Source: Verrucosispora sp. NA02020
Lineage (GTDB): Bacteria > Actinomycetota > Actinomycetes > Mycobacteriales > Micromonosporaceae
Length of the DNA stretch: 64,000 bases
Direction of reading: 5' to 3'
Assembly: GCF_013364215.1 (NCBI RefSeq)
Contig: NZ_CP054923.1
Location: forward strand, 5,580,001-5,644,000
Of the stretch, positions 53,889 to 62,744 are shown piece by piece. The notes under the pieces were generated by a model. The model was not told the origin of the DNA and searched no databases. It saw only the letters and a list, made by a program, of their open reading frames with translations. Position 1 is the stretch's first letter. Each line of letters begins with the position of its first letter. The translations under genes and the position numbers were made by a program.

Positions 53889-55535
53889 TCAGTGTGGCTC
53901 ACGGTTCCGGCGGATCCGGGACAGAAATCGGACCGCCAGGACAGAGACCAACAGGGTCATCGCCACCGCGCCGGGTGCCTTCACCAGCCGAGCCACGTTG
54001 GTGCCGTCCGGCAGGGCGAGGAAGGACGCCAGCGCGCTCGGCACCAGGAACCAGATGGTCCGGGTCGCCGTCACCGCGAGCAGCGCCAGCGGCCAGGTCG
54101 CGTACCAGGGGTGGAAGACCGGCGCGAGGACGACGGTGAGGGCCAGCGCCAAGCCCGCGCCGAGCAGCACCGAACGGTGCCGGCTCACCCCCGCGCCCAC
54201 CCCCGACGGGCTGACACCGAACGCAGCAGGCGGGCCGTTGCCGGTCGCGCGGGCCGCAGGCGGGCCGTATGGAGCGGCGTCGGCGGCGCGGGCATCCCCG
54301 TGCTCACCGCGCTGTCCTCGGTCCGGCTGGCGGGGGTGGCGCAGCGCCGACCAGGTACGCCACCAGAGCAGCACCAGCAGGACCGCCAGCAGTGTCAGTG
54401 CCAGGATCCGGGCCACCGGCACACCGACGGGCGGCAGCCCGACCGCTTCACCGAGGTAGTCGACGAGCATGCCGACGGCGGTCGGCGGCGAGGTCCACTG
54501 CACGGTGTCGCCGCTGCTGCCGAGTCCACCGATCCAGCCCAGCCCGAGACCGGAGAGCAGTGAGGAGAGCAGGAGCGCGCCGAGCACTCCGATGGCGAGC
54601 GTGCCGCCGTCGCGTAGCAGTGCCGCCACCGTGTACCGGCCAAGGACGGCCGCCAGCGCGGCGAACGGCAGCACCACCACGGCGGTCGCCTTCACCGAGA
54701 CCGCCAGGCCGAGCAGCACCCCGGCGACCAGCACCACGGCGACCGAGTGCCCCCTCGCAGCATCCGGCACACCACCGACCGGCGGCGGCGCCGCAGCGCC
54801 GGACAGCGCACCGGCAGAGCAGGCGGGACGTCGGACGAGCAGGAGCAGACCGAGCAGGAGCAGACCGAGCATCACGGCGTCGTTGTGCGCGCCGGACACC
54901 AGGTGCACCCCGACCAGCGGGCAGGCGAGCACCAGCCAGGTCGCCCGCGCGGGCGGCACCCCCGCCGCCCGCGCCAGGCCGGGCAGGCAGAACGCGGCCA
55001 GCAGCAGTCCCGCCACCGCCAGCACCCGCAACACCGCCAGCGTCCCGACCAGGGTGCCGCCGAGGACCACGGCGAGCGCGGCGAGAAGGACGAAGAACGG
55101 GCCGTACGGTGCCGCCGTGTCCCGCCACACCGGGGCGACGGCGTCCAGCCACGGACATCCCGCCTCGGCGACACCGGTGGCGTACGGGTCACCGCCGTCG
55201 GCGTACACCCAGCCCTGGCAGGCGTACGAGTAGAGGTCCCGACTGCCCAGCGGTGCGCTGACCAGCAGCGGCACCGTCCACAGCGCGGCGGTCCGTAACG
55301 CCCACCCGGTCGACGGGGCGCCCGCGCGCAGGGTCCACCAGGCGCCCACCATGGCGGTGGTGCCGAGCAGCCACAGCAGTACGGCCGGAAAGGGGTGGCC
55401 GGCCCGGGTGGTGATGCTGTCGGGCAGGGCGCCACCGGTGTACGCGGCGACGGTGAGGGCCACCGCCCCCAGCAGGCCGACGTACCGGACGCGGCGGTCG
55501 CGGGTGGAGGCGGGTCGGACGCCGGTCTCGGTCAC
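53889..55535 (-). CDS. Polyprenol-phosphomannose-dependent mannosyltransferase-like protein (MptA/MptB family), 2nd gene
   Basis: A 548-residue GT-C membrane enzyme with about 12-13 helices. Family sequences: PLGSRDLYSYACQGWVYADG with the acidic catalytic loop, WRDTAAPYGPFFVLLAALAV, GVHLVSGAHNDAVMLGLLLL, TSPPTAVGMLVDYLG and VFHPWYATWPLALLA. These enzymes add alpha-1,6-mannose from a polyprenol donor in lipoglycan synthesis. A Pro/Ala/Gly-rich loop (PYGPPAARATGNGPPAAFG) interrupts the C-terminal part. GTG 55535 follows GAGGAGAGG, 14 bp after the first gene. Confidence 0.85.
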   Translation of the reverse strand: MTETGVRPASTRDRRVRYVGLLGAVALTVAAYTGGALPDSITTRAGHPFPAVLLWLLGTTAMVGAWWTLRAGAPSTGWALRTAALWTVPLLVSAPLGSRDLYSYACQGWVYADGGDPYATGVAEAGCPWLDAVAPVWRDTAAPYGPFFVLLAALAVVLGGTLVGTLAVLRVLAVAGLLLAAFCLPGLARAAGVPPARATWLVLACPLVGVHLVSGAHNDAVMLGLLLLGLLLLVRRPACSAGALSGAAAPPPVGGVPDAARGHSVAVVLVAGVLLGLAVSVKATAVVVLPFAALAAVLGRYTVAALLRDGGTLAIGVLGALLLSSLLSGLGLGWIGGLGSSGDTVQWTSPPTAVGMLVDYLGEAVGLPPVGVPVARILALTLLAVLLVLLWWRTWSALRHPRQPDRGQRGEHGDARAADAAPYGPPAARATGNGPPAAFGVSPSGVGAGVSRHRSVLLGAGLALALTVVLAPVFHPWYATWPLALLAVTATRTIWFLVPSALASFLALPDGTNVARLVKAPGAVAMTLLVSVLAVRFLSRIRRNREPH

Positions 55536-55549
55536 CGGCGTGCCTCTCC

Positions 55550-56959
55550 TCAGTCGACGGGAACCGGGCGGCGGGCCGCCCGAGCCGACCGTACCAAGCG
55601 GACCGCCACCCAGATCACGAACAGCGTCATCAGCGGCGCACCGACCGTCTTGGTGTACCGGGGCAGGCCGGTGCCGTCGGCCAGCACCTGGAACGCGGCG
55701 AACACCGTGACCGCGCTGAACCACCAGGTGCGGTGGGCGGTGGCGGCGAGCAGCGCCAGCGGCCAGAACCAGTACCAGGGGTGGAACAGCGGGGCCAGCG
55801 CGACCGTAGCGGTCAGCGCCAGCGCGGCGTGCCAGAGCGGTTCCCGGTGACGCGCCCGGAACCACAACCACACCAGCAGCGCCGCCAGCACGACCATGCC
55901 GATCCCCCGGGTCACCGGCAGCGCGTCGACGTGCAGGCCGAACGGCAGCAGCACGTACCCGACGGTCTGCCCGACGGCGGTCGGCGGCGAGGTCCAGGCG
56001 ATCACCTCGTTGCCGTGCGACAGCCCGGTGATCCAGCCGAGGTTCAACCCGGCGCCCAGGGTCACCCCGATCAGTGTCGCCACCGCTCCGCCGACCACCG
56101 GGGTGCCGTGGCGCAGCAACCCCCGCAGGGTGAAGCCGCCGCCGATCGCCAGCAGCGCCGCGAACGGGACCACCACCAGGGCGGTCACCTTGATCCCGGC
56201 GGCCATGCCGAGCACCACGCCACCGGCCAGCAGCGGCCACGGCCGGGCCGGTCGGCTGACCACGATCGCCAGGCCGGCCACCATGAACCCGACCATCAAC
56301 GCGTCGTTGTGCACCCCGGAGATCAGGTGTACGCCCACCAGCGGACCGGCCAGCGCCAGCCAGAGCGCCCGGCCGACCGGCACACCGCAGTGGCGGGCCA
56401 GCACCGGCACACTCACCGCCGTCAGCAGCACACCGGCGACCGCGAGTACCCGGAACAGCGCGATGCTGGCGATCAGCGAGCCGGTCGCGGCGACGATCGC
56501 GCCGGAGAGCACCACGAACAGCGGCCCGTACGGCGCCGGGGTGTCCCGCCAGATGAACGACATGGTGTCCAGCCACGGACACGGCAACGTGGAGACGCCG
56601 TACTCGTACGGGCTGATGCCGTTGGCGAAGCTGGCCCCCTGACAGGCGTACGCGTAGGCGTCCCGGCTGCCCAGCGGCGGCGTGAACAGGAACGGCACGA
56701 GCCACAGCCCGGCGGTGACCAGCGCCCACCGTGCCGACGGCACCCGGTCCCGCAGCGTCCACCACGCGAACGCCATCGCGGCGGTACCGAACAGCCACAA
56801 CGCGATGATCAGCGGCCCGTACGGCCCCTGCCAGATGCGCAGCGGAGTGGGCCGCAGGTCGCCGTCGGGCAGGGCGCCGCCGAGGAACGCCGCCACGGCG
56901 AGCATGATCGATCCGGCCAGTCCGGTCCAGCGCACGAGGTGATGGGACACGTCCGACAT
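55550..56959 (-). CDS. Polyprenol-phosphomannose-dependent mannosyltransferase-like protein (MptB family), 1st gene
   Basis: A 469-residue paralogue of the next gene with the same landmarks: PLGSRDAYAYACQGASFANG, WRDTPAPYGPLFVVLSGAIV, GVHLISGVHNDALMVGFMVA, TSPPTAVGQTVGYVL and LFHPWYWFWPLALLA. The tandem pair probably arose by duplication. In corynebacteria MptB starts and MptA extends the alpha-1,6-mannan core of lipomannan; here the acceptor is unknown. Divergent from the polytopic membrane protein at 56995 with only 35 bp between starts. Confidence 0.87.
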   Translation of the reverse strand: MSDVSHHLVRWTGLAGSIMLAVAAFLGGALPDGDLRPTPLRIWQGPYGPLIIALWLFGTAAMAFAWWTLRDRVPSARWALVTAGLWLVPFLFTPPLGSRDAYAYACQGASFANGISPYEYGVSTLPCPWLDTMSFIWRDTPAPYGPLFVVLSGAIVAATGSLIASIALFRVLAVAGVLLTAVSVPVLARHCGVPVGRALWLALAGPLVGVHLISGVHNDALMVGFMVAGLAIVVSRPARPWPLLAGGVVLGMAAGIKVTALVVVPFAALLAIGGGFTLRGLLRHGTPVVGGAVATLIGVTLGAGLNLGWITGLSHGNEVIAWTSPPTAVGQTVGYVLLPFGLHVDALPVTRGIGMVVLAALLVWLWFRARHREPLWHAALALTATVALAPLFHPWYWFWPLALLAATAHRTWWFSAVTVFAAFQVLADGTGLPRYTKTVGAPLMTLFVIWVAVRLVRSARAARRPVPVD

Positions 56960-56994
56960 GCTGCCAGTACCGTGAGCGCGGTACGGAGGTGGGC

Positions 56995-58668
56995 ATGCGG
57001 GGCAGTCGGGTGGTGGCGCTGGCCGCCGCGTCCGCCGGGGCGCTCGGTGTGGCGTACCTCATCCTTCCGGCGATGGGTTCGGACCTGGCGGCGCAGGTGG
57101 CCCGGGCCGACTTCTTCGCCGCACACGGCGCGACCCCGGTCGACCTGCGCTGGTACGCGGGGGTCCAGCAGTTCGGCTACAGCCTGCTGACCCAGCCGGT
57201 GATGGCCCTGCTCGGGGTACGCCTCACCGGCGTGATCGCGGTGGTCGCGGCGGCGGCCCTCCTCGCCGCGCTACTGGTCCGCACCGGAGTGCCTCGACCG
57301 CTGCTCGGCAGCCTGGTCGGGGTGGTCACCATCGCCGGCAATCTGGTCTCCGGCCGGGTGACGTACGGCCTCGGGGTGGCCTTCGGCCTCGCCGCCCTGC
57401 TCGCCCTCACCTGGCGCCGCAGTTCGTGGCGACCGCTCGTGCTGGCCGGTGCGGCGGCGTTGCTGGCCTCGGCGGCCAGTCCGGTGGCCGGACTCTTCGT
57501 CGGTCTCGCCGGGGTCGCCGTGCTGCTGTCCGGCCGGTACGCCGACGGGCTGACCGTCGCGGTCGCGGCGGCGGTGCCGCTGGGGGTGACCGCGGTGCTG
57601 TTCGGTGACGGCGGCTGGATGAACATCAGCCGGACCGACACGATCCGGGCGACGGTGACCGCCCTGCTGGTGGCCGCGCTGGTCGGCTACCGCCCGGTGC
57701 GGTCGGGTGCGGTGCTGGCAGCGGGCGGGGTGGTCGCGGCGGCGCTGGTGCACACCCCGGTCGGGCTGAACGCCACCCGGCTGGCGACCATGTTCGCCCT
57801 GCCGGTCCTGGCCGCCGCCGCCCGTCCCCCCGCCTGGCTGGCCCGCTCGGCCCACCTCCGCATCGCACCGCGACCCGACGCTTCGCCCCAGCCCGGCCGA
57901 TCGGTCCAGGCCAGTCCCCCGACTCGGCCCGACCTCATCGGGCGACCCGAGGTGTCGGCGCGGCCGAGGCGGCGGGGCGTGGCGGCGGTGGCGCTCGCTG
58001 TGCTGCTGGCGGCGGTGTGCTGGTGGCAGCCGCCGGTGGTCTCCGCCGACCTGCGCAGCATCGGCGACCCGACCAGCCGTCCGAGTTACTACGCCCCCCT
58101 GCGGGCCGAGCTGGACCGGCGCGGGCTGACCGGCCGGCTGGAGGTGCCGCCCACCCGCAACTACTGGGAGGCCGCCCGGATGGGTGACGTGCCGCTGGCC
58201 CGGGGCTGGCTGCGGCAGGCGGACATCGACCGCAACCCGCTCTTCTTCACCACCGTGCCCGGCGCGGCCGGCACCGGTGTGCCGCTGACCGCCGACAGCT
58301 ACCGGGACTGGCTCGACGAGTACGCGGTGCAGTACGTCGCGGTGCCCGACGCACCACTGTCCTGGGTCGGCCGCGCCGAGGCCGAGCTGGTCACGGGCGG
58401 CCTGCCGTACCTGACCGAGGTGTGGTCCGACCCCCACTGGCGGCTGTACGCGGTGACCGACCCGACGCCGCTGGTGGGTGGCCCTGCCGAGCTGGTCCGC
58501 TCCGACGGCGCCTCGGTGACCTTCCGCACCCCGGACGCGGGCCCGGTGCCGGTGCGGGTCCGGCACAGCCGCTGGCTGACCGCGTCCGGCGGCGCCACCG
58601 TCGACGCCGACGGGGACTGGACGGTGGTCACGGTGCCGGGCGCCGGCACGTACACCCTCGGTGGTTGA
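56995..58668 (+). CDS. Polytopic membrane protein with C-terminal extracytoplasmic domain
   Basis: A 557-residue protein. A first hydrophobic segment (RVVALAAASAGALGVAYLIL) is followed by an acidic-containing loop (ARADFFAAHG, DLRWYAGVQQFGYSLLTQPV), 8-9 further helices, an internal basic/Pro-rich loop (residues about 275-325) and an external C-terminal domain of about 220 residues (YYAPLRAELDRRGLTGRLEV). It resembles other actinobacterial membrane proteins near mannosyltransferases; no confirmed function. GGAGGTGGGC precedes ATG 56995. TACCGT at 56968-56973 is a possible -10. Confidence 0.7.
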   Translation: MRGSRVVALAAASAGALGVAYLILPAMGSDLAAQVARADFFAAHGATPVDLRWYAGVQQFGYSLLTQPVMALLGVRLTGVIAVVAAAALLAALLVRTGVPRPLLGSLVGVVTIAGNLVSGRVTYGLGVAFGLAALLALTWRRSSWRPLVLAGAAALLASAASPVAGLFVGLAGVAVLLSGRYADGLTVAVAAAVPLGVTAVLFGDGGWMNISRTDTIRATVTALLVAALVGYRPVRSGAVLAAGGVVAAALVHTPVGLNATRLATMFALPVLAAAARPPAWLARSAHLRIAPRPDASPQPGRSVQASPPTRPDLIGRPEVSARPRRRGVAAVALAVLLAAVCWWQPPVVSADLRSIGDPTSRPSYYAPLRAELDRRGLTGRLEVPPTRNYWEAARMGDVPLARGWLRQADIDRNPLFFTTVPGAAGTGVPLTADSYRDWLDEYAVQYVAVPDAPLSWVGRAEAELVTGGLPYLTEVWSDPHWRLYAVTDPTPLVGGPAELVRSDGASVTFRTPDAGPVPVRVRHSRWLTASGGATVDADGDWTVVTVPGAGTYTLGG

Positions 58669-58688
58669 TCCTCGGGCTCTCGACGGGG

Positions 58689-58744
58689 TGTTAGCAGGGG
58701 ACCCCTGCTCTACCGCAGGCGTTAATAAGGTGCCCTTCCTTACA
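58689..58744 (+). repeat. 56-bp palindromic repeat, copy D, overlapping the glnE stop
   Basis: The loop is TACCGCAGGCGT. The arms have decayed (TGTTAGCAGGGGACCCCTGC; GTTAATAAGGTGCCCTTCCT). Its end TTACA reads TGTAA on the minus strand, and that TAA is the glnE stop codon (58742-58740). Confidence 0.85.
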
Positions 58745-61700
58745 TCTCCAGGACGCGTTGCATGGCGGCGCGGGAGCGGCGGCCGGTGCGCAGGTACTCG
58801 TCGAGGAACTCGCCCGGATCGTCGCGGCCGAGCAGCCGGACCACGCCGGCCAGTTCCACGCCGTGTCGGGGAAGTTGGTCGCCGGCCCGGCCCCGGACCA
58901 GCATGAGGGCGTTGCGGACCTGGGCGGTCAGGGTCCAGCCGGCGGTCATCGCCTCGGCGTCCGCCGGGTCGATCAGGCCGGCGTCGCGGGCGGCGGAGAG
59001 GGCGTCGAGGGTACGGGTGCCGCGCAGCGACGGGTGGGCACCGGCGTGCTGCAACTGGAGCAACTGCACCGCCCACTCGACGTCGGCGAGGCCGCCCCGG
59101 CCCAGTTTGGTGTGGGTGGCCGGGTCGGCGCCCCGGGGCAGCCGTTCGGTCTCCACCCGGGCCTTGATCCGGCGGATCTCGATGATCTGTTCCCGGGTGA
59201 GGCCGTCGGCCGGGTAGCGGACCGGGTCGACGAGTTGCTCGAAGCGGGTGCCCAGGTCGGCGTCGCCGCAGACGCAGCGGGCCCGCAGCAGCGCCTGCGC
59301 CTCCCACACCCGCGACCACCGGGCGTAGTACTGCTGGTAGGCGGCGAGACTGCGGACCAACGGCCCCTGCCGGCCCTCGGGGCGCAGGTCGGCGTCGACG
59401 CCGAGGGCCGGGTCGGGTGCCGGCATGCCGAGCAACCGGCGCAGTTCCTCGGCGATGGCGTGGGCGGCGGCGCTCGCCGCGCTCTCGGCGACGCCCTCGG
59501 GGGCCTCGTAGACAAAGAGGACGTCGGCGTCGGAGAGGTAGTTCGACTCGTACCCGCCGAGGCGGCCCATGCCGATCACCGCGAACGTCAGGTCGGGCAT
59601 GGCGGGCTGGGCGGCGCGGACGGCCCGCAGCGCGGCGGCCAGGGTGGCGTCGGTGACGGCGGCCAGTGCGGTGCCGACGGTGATGACGTCGCCGAGCGTC
59701 GAGCGATCCGTGTCGGGGCGGGTGGGGGTCAGCGAGCCGGCGTGGCTGAGCACGTCGGCGCAGGCGAGCCGGAGCAGTTCCCGGCGGCGCAGCGCGCGGA
59801 CCGCCCGGATCGCCTCGACCGGGTCGGTGTGGCGGGCGGCCGCGGCGGCGAACCCGTCGCCGAGCACCTCGCGGGGCCGGGGGGTCAGCTCGCTCTCCTC
59901 GGCCAGCAGACGCAGCGACTCGGGTTCCCGGCTCAGCAGGTCGGCGACGTACCGGGAGGAGGAGAGCACCCGGGCCAGCCTGCGGGCCACCGGGCCGGAG
60001 TCACGCAGCAGGCGCAGATACCAGGGGGTGCTGCCGAGGGAGTCGGAGACCTGGCGGTAGTTGAGCAGGCCACGGTCGGGTTCCGGGGCGTCGGCGAACT
60101 CGCTGAGCAGCACCGGCAGCAGGGTGCGCTGGATGGCGGCGGTGCGGCTCACCCCGCCGGTGAGGGCCTGGAGGTGACGCAGCGCCCCGGCCGGGTCGGC
60201 GAATCCGAGGATCTCCAGCCGGTTGCGGGCCGCCTCCGGGGTCAGGCGCAGGCCGTCGGCGGGTACCCGGGCCACCGACTCCAGCAGCGGCCGGTAGAGC
60301 AGTTTGGCGTGCAGTCGGCGTACCTCGGTGGCGTGGGTGACCCACTCGGCGCGGAACTCCTCGACGGCGCTGCGTCCCGGCGTGGCGGTGTAGCCGAGCG
60401 CGGCGGCGAGCCAACGCAGCGCGCCCGGTTCGGTCGGCACGGTGTGGGTGCGCCGCAGGCCCTGGAGTTGCAGGCGGTGCTCGACGCCGCGTAGGAAGCG
60501 GTAGCCGCGCAGCAGCGCCTCCCCGTCGGCCCGGCCGACGTAGCCGCCGGTGACCAGCGCCCGCAGGGTGGGGATGGTGCCGGGTGCGCGCAGGGACTCG
60601 TCGCCCCGGCCGTGCACGAGTTGCAGCAACTGCACCGCGAACTCGATGTCGCGCAGGCCGCCGGGACCGCGCTTGATCTCGCGTTCCTGCTCCTTGGCCG
60701 GGATGTTGTCGATGATCTTCCGACGCATGGCCCGGACGTCCTCGACCGCCTCGGGCCGCTCGGCGGCGTGCCAGAGCAGCGGCGCCAGCTCATTGATCCA
60801 CTCCCGGCCGAGCGCCAGGTCACCGGCGGCCGGACGGGCCTTGAGCAGCGCCTGGAACTCCCAGGTGCGGGCCCAGCGCCGGTAGTACGCCAGGTGGCTG
60901 GCGAGCGTACGCACCAGCGGCCCCCGGTTGCCCTCGGGACGCAGCGCGGCGTCGACCGGCCAGGCGACCAGCCCGCAGATGTGGATCAGCCGGGTGGCGA
61001 CGGTGGTGGCCGCCGCCAGGTCGTCGTCCTCGGCGGCCACGAAGATCACGTCGACGTCCGAGACGTAGTTCAGCTCGCCGCCGCCGCACTTGCCCATCGC
61101 CACCACGCCCAGGCGCGGCTCCCGGGCGCCCTCGGGCAGCTCGGTCACGGCGATCGCGTACGCGGCGGTGAGGGTGGCGTCGGCCAGCGTGGAGAGTGCG
61201 GCCATGGTCTGCTCCAGGCCGCGCCCGCCGGTCAGGTCGGCCGCCGCGACGCGCAGCAGCGCCAGCCGGTACGCCCGACGCAGCACCGCCACCGGGTTGC
61301 CCTCGCCGGTCAGGTCCAGCCGCCCGTCGGCGGTCGGGGCGAGCCCGTCCGACTCGGTGCGCAGCACCGTCCACTGGTCCGGGTTGGCGACGAGGTGGTC
61401 GCCCAGTGCCGAGGAGGCGCCCAGCACGGCGATCAGTCGACGGCGCAGCCCCGGGTCGTCGTGCAGCGCGGCCAGCAGCGGCGACCCGGCGCCGATGCCT
61501 CCGGTCGAGGCGGCCACCGGCTGCCCCTGGGCGGGGGCGGTGGCCTGGCCCGGTCCGGCGCCGCGCTGGCGTACCGCCGCACCGGTGCCGCCGTTCGTGC
61601 CGGCCAGGGCGCGGCGCTCGGCCTCGACCATCCGGTGCAGTTGGCGCAGCGCCAGGTCCGGGTCGGCGGCCCGGGACAGCGCGGTGAGCAGTTCCCGCGC

Positions 61701-61850
61701 CTGGTCGCCGGTGGGCTCCTGGGTCTGCGGGCGCCACAGGTCGAGCCCGTCCGGGCCGAGCAGGTCGGCGGCGCGGGCGCCGAGGTCGTCGTCGGTGATG
61801 CCGAAGCCGTACCGGGCGAGCCGGCCGGTGGCGTTGCTCGGGCGGCCCAT
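58740..61850 (-). CDS. glnE: Bifunctional glutamine synthetase adenylyltransferase/deadenylylase GlnE
   Basis: A 1036-residue enzyme that adenylylates and deadenylylates a Tyr of GlnA according to nitrogen status. It has two nucleotidyltransferase domains, each with a G-x-G...DxD motif: VAMGKCGGGELNYVSDVDVI (deadenylylase half) and GMGRLGGYESNYLSDADVLF (adenylyltransferase half), each followed by a helical domain with RGPGGLRDIEFAVQLLQL or LGRGGLADVEWAVQLLQL. The ATG at 61850 overlaps the stop of the amidotransferase gene (TGATG). The longer open frame to 62186 is antisense-type noise. glnA copies carrying the matching Tyr site lie 6-23 kb away. Confidence 0.96.
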   Translation of the reverse strand: MGRPSNATGRLARYGFGITDDDLGARAADLLGPDGLDLWRPQTQEPTGDQARELLTALSRAADPDLALRQLHRMVEAERRALAGTNGGTGAAVRQRGAGPGQATAPAQGQPVAASTGGIGAGSPLLAALHDDPGLRRRLIAVLGASSALGDHLVANPDQWTVLRTESDGLAPTADGRLDLTGEGNPVAVLRRAYRLALLRVAAADLTGGRGLEQTMAALSTLADATLTAAYAIAVTELPEGAREPRLGVVAMGKCGGGELNYVSDVDVIFVAAEDDDLAAATTVATRLIHICGLVAWPVDAALRPEGNRGPLVRTLASHLAYYRRWARTWEFQALLKARPAAGDLALGREWINELAPLLWHAAERPEAVEDVRAMRRKIIDNIPAKEQEREIKRGPGGLRDIEFAVQLLQLVHGRGDESLRAPGTIPTLRALVTGGYVGRADGEALLRGYRFLRGVEHRLQLQGLRRTHTVPTEPGALRWLAAALGYTATPGRSAVEEFRAEWVTHATEVRRLHAKLLYRPLLESVARVPADGLRLTPEAARNRLEILGFADPAGALRHLQALTGGVSRTAAIQRTLLPVLLSEFADAPEPDRGLLNYRQVSDSLGSTPWYLRLLRDSGPVARRLARVLSSSRYVADLLSREPESLRLLAEESELTPRPREVLGDGFAAAAARHTDPVEAIRAVRALRRRELLRLACADVLSHAGSLTPTRPDTDRSTLGDVITVGTALAAVTDATLAAALRAVRAAQPAMPDLTFAVIGMGRLGGYESNYLSDADVLFVYEAPEGVAESAASAAAHAIAEELRRLLGMPAPDPALGVDADLRPEGRQGPLVRSLAAYQQYYARWSRVWEAQALLRARCVCGDADLGTRFEQLVDPVRYPADGLTREQIIEIRRIKARVETERLPRGADPATHTKLGRGGLADVEWAVQLLQLQHAGAHPSLRGTRTLDALSAARDAGLIDPADAEAMTAGWTLTAQVRNALMLVRGRAGDQLPRHGVELAGVVRLLGRDDPGEFLDEYLRTGRRSRAAMQRVLEM

Positions 61851-62617
61851 CAGTGCCCGAGCAGCGGCAGGGTGCGGCGCGACCCGCTGTCGTCCAGTTC
61901 GCCCAGGGCCAGGGCGGCGAACCTGGCGGCGAAGGGCTGCCAGACGTCCTCCACGTCGGCCAGCACCGCGGCGCAGGCGGCGACCACCAGCTCCGGGTCG
62001 TAGTCGAGCTCGGCCAGCACCGCCGAGTCGGTCGCCCACTCGGCGATCATGTCGGCGTCGCACTCGATGTGGAACTGCAGGCCCCAGGCCCGGTCGCCGA
62101 GGCGGAACGCCTGGTGCGGGAAGCGGGTGGAGGCGGCCAGCAGGGTCGCACCGGCCGGCAGCTCGGTGATCTCGTCGGTGTGCCACTGGAGCACGTCGGG
62201 GATGAGCGGGACGTACCGGAACAGCGGATCGTTCTCGGCGGCGTCACGCCGGCCGACCACGGCGGGCCCCACCTCCGGCCCGGAGCGGCTGCGCTCGACC
62301 GTGCCGGCGTGCGCGGTGGCGAGCAGTTGCGCACCGAGGCAGACCCCGAGTGTCGGGACACGGTGCCGGACGGCCTTGCGGAGCAGCCCCTCCACCGCCG
62401 GCAGCCAGGACGCGCCGGGCTTGCCGTCCGGGTCCGGGTAGGCCTGCTGGTCGCCGCCGAGCACCACCAGCGCGGCGTACCCGTCGAGGTCGGCGGGGAG
62501 CGGGTCGCCCGCGTGCGGGCGGGACACCGACAGCTCCAGACCGGCCTCGGTCAGCCACTCGCCGAGCCGTCGCGCATCGTCGGTCGGGTCGTTCTCGATC
62601 ACCAACGCGGTAGCCAC
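61850..62617 (-). CDS. Class I glutamine amidotransferase-like protein
   Basis: A 255-residue single-domain amidotransferase. The nucleophile Cys is in TLGVCLGAQLLATAHAG, and the His of the triad in GLQFHIECDADMIAEW. It is of the stand-alone GATase1 group (similar to GMP-synthase glutaminase or PuuD-like hydrolases). The partner or substrate is unknown; coupling to glnE suggests glutamine metabolism (inference). GTG 62617 is preceded by TAGCCT 7 nt away (minus strand, 62630-62625), giving a leaderless start. Confidence 0.88.
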   Translation of the reverse strand: MATALVIENDPTDDARRLGEWLTEAGLELSVSRPHAGDPLPADLDGYAALVVLGGDQQAYPDPDGKPGASWLPAVEGLLRKAVRHRVPTLGVCLGAQLLATAHAGTVERSRSGPEVGPAVVGRRDAAENDPLFRYVPLIPDVLQWHTDEITELPAGATLLAASTRFPHQAFRLGDRAWGLQFHIECDADMIAEWATDSAVLAELDYDPELVVAACAAVLADVEDVWQPFAARFAALALGELDDSGSRRTLPLLGH

Positions 62618-62665
62618 GCCGTCGAGGCTATCCGGTCCGGCCGACGGGCCCGGCGCGCGGGACCG

Positions 62666-62730
62666 GTGCGGTGTCCAGGAACGTCGGCGGTGTCGCGGCG
62701 AGGTCCAGTGGACGTTCCTGGACACCGCAC
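62666..62730. promoter_or_regulatory. 20-bp perfect inverted repeat in a divergent promoter
   Basis: GTGCGGTGTCCAGGAACGTC (62666-62685) and its exact complement (62711-62730) flank 25 bp. The right arm ends where the -10 TAGGCT (62731-62736) of the LD-carboxypeptidase gene begins, so it occupies the -35 region. It is either an operator or an interspersed repeat. Confidence 0.75.
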
Positions 62731-62744
62731 TAGGCTCTGCCGCT

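Noticed and set aside
61851..62186. N-terminal extension of GlnE by 112 residues
   Set aside because: It is antisense-like Arg/Gly/Ala sequence overlapping the amidotransferase gene; ATG 61850 gives the normal family N-terminus and the TGATG coupling.
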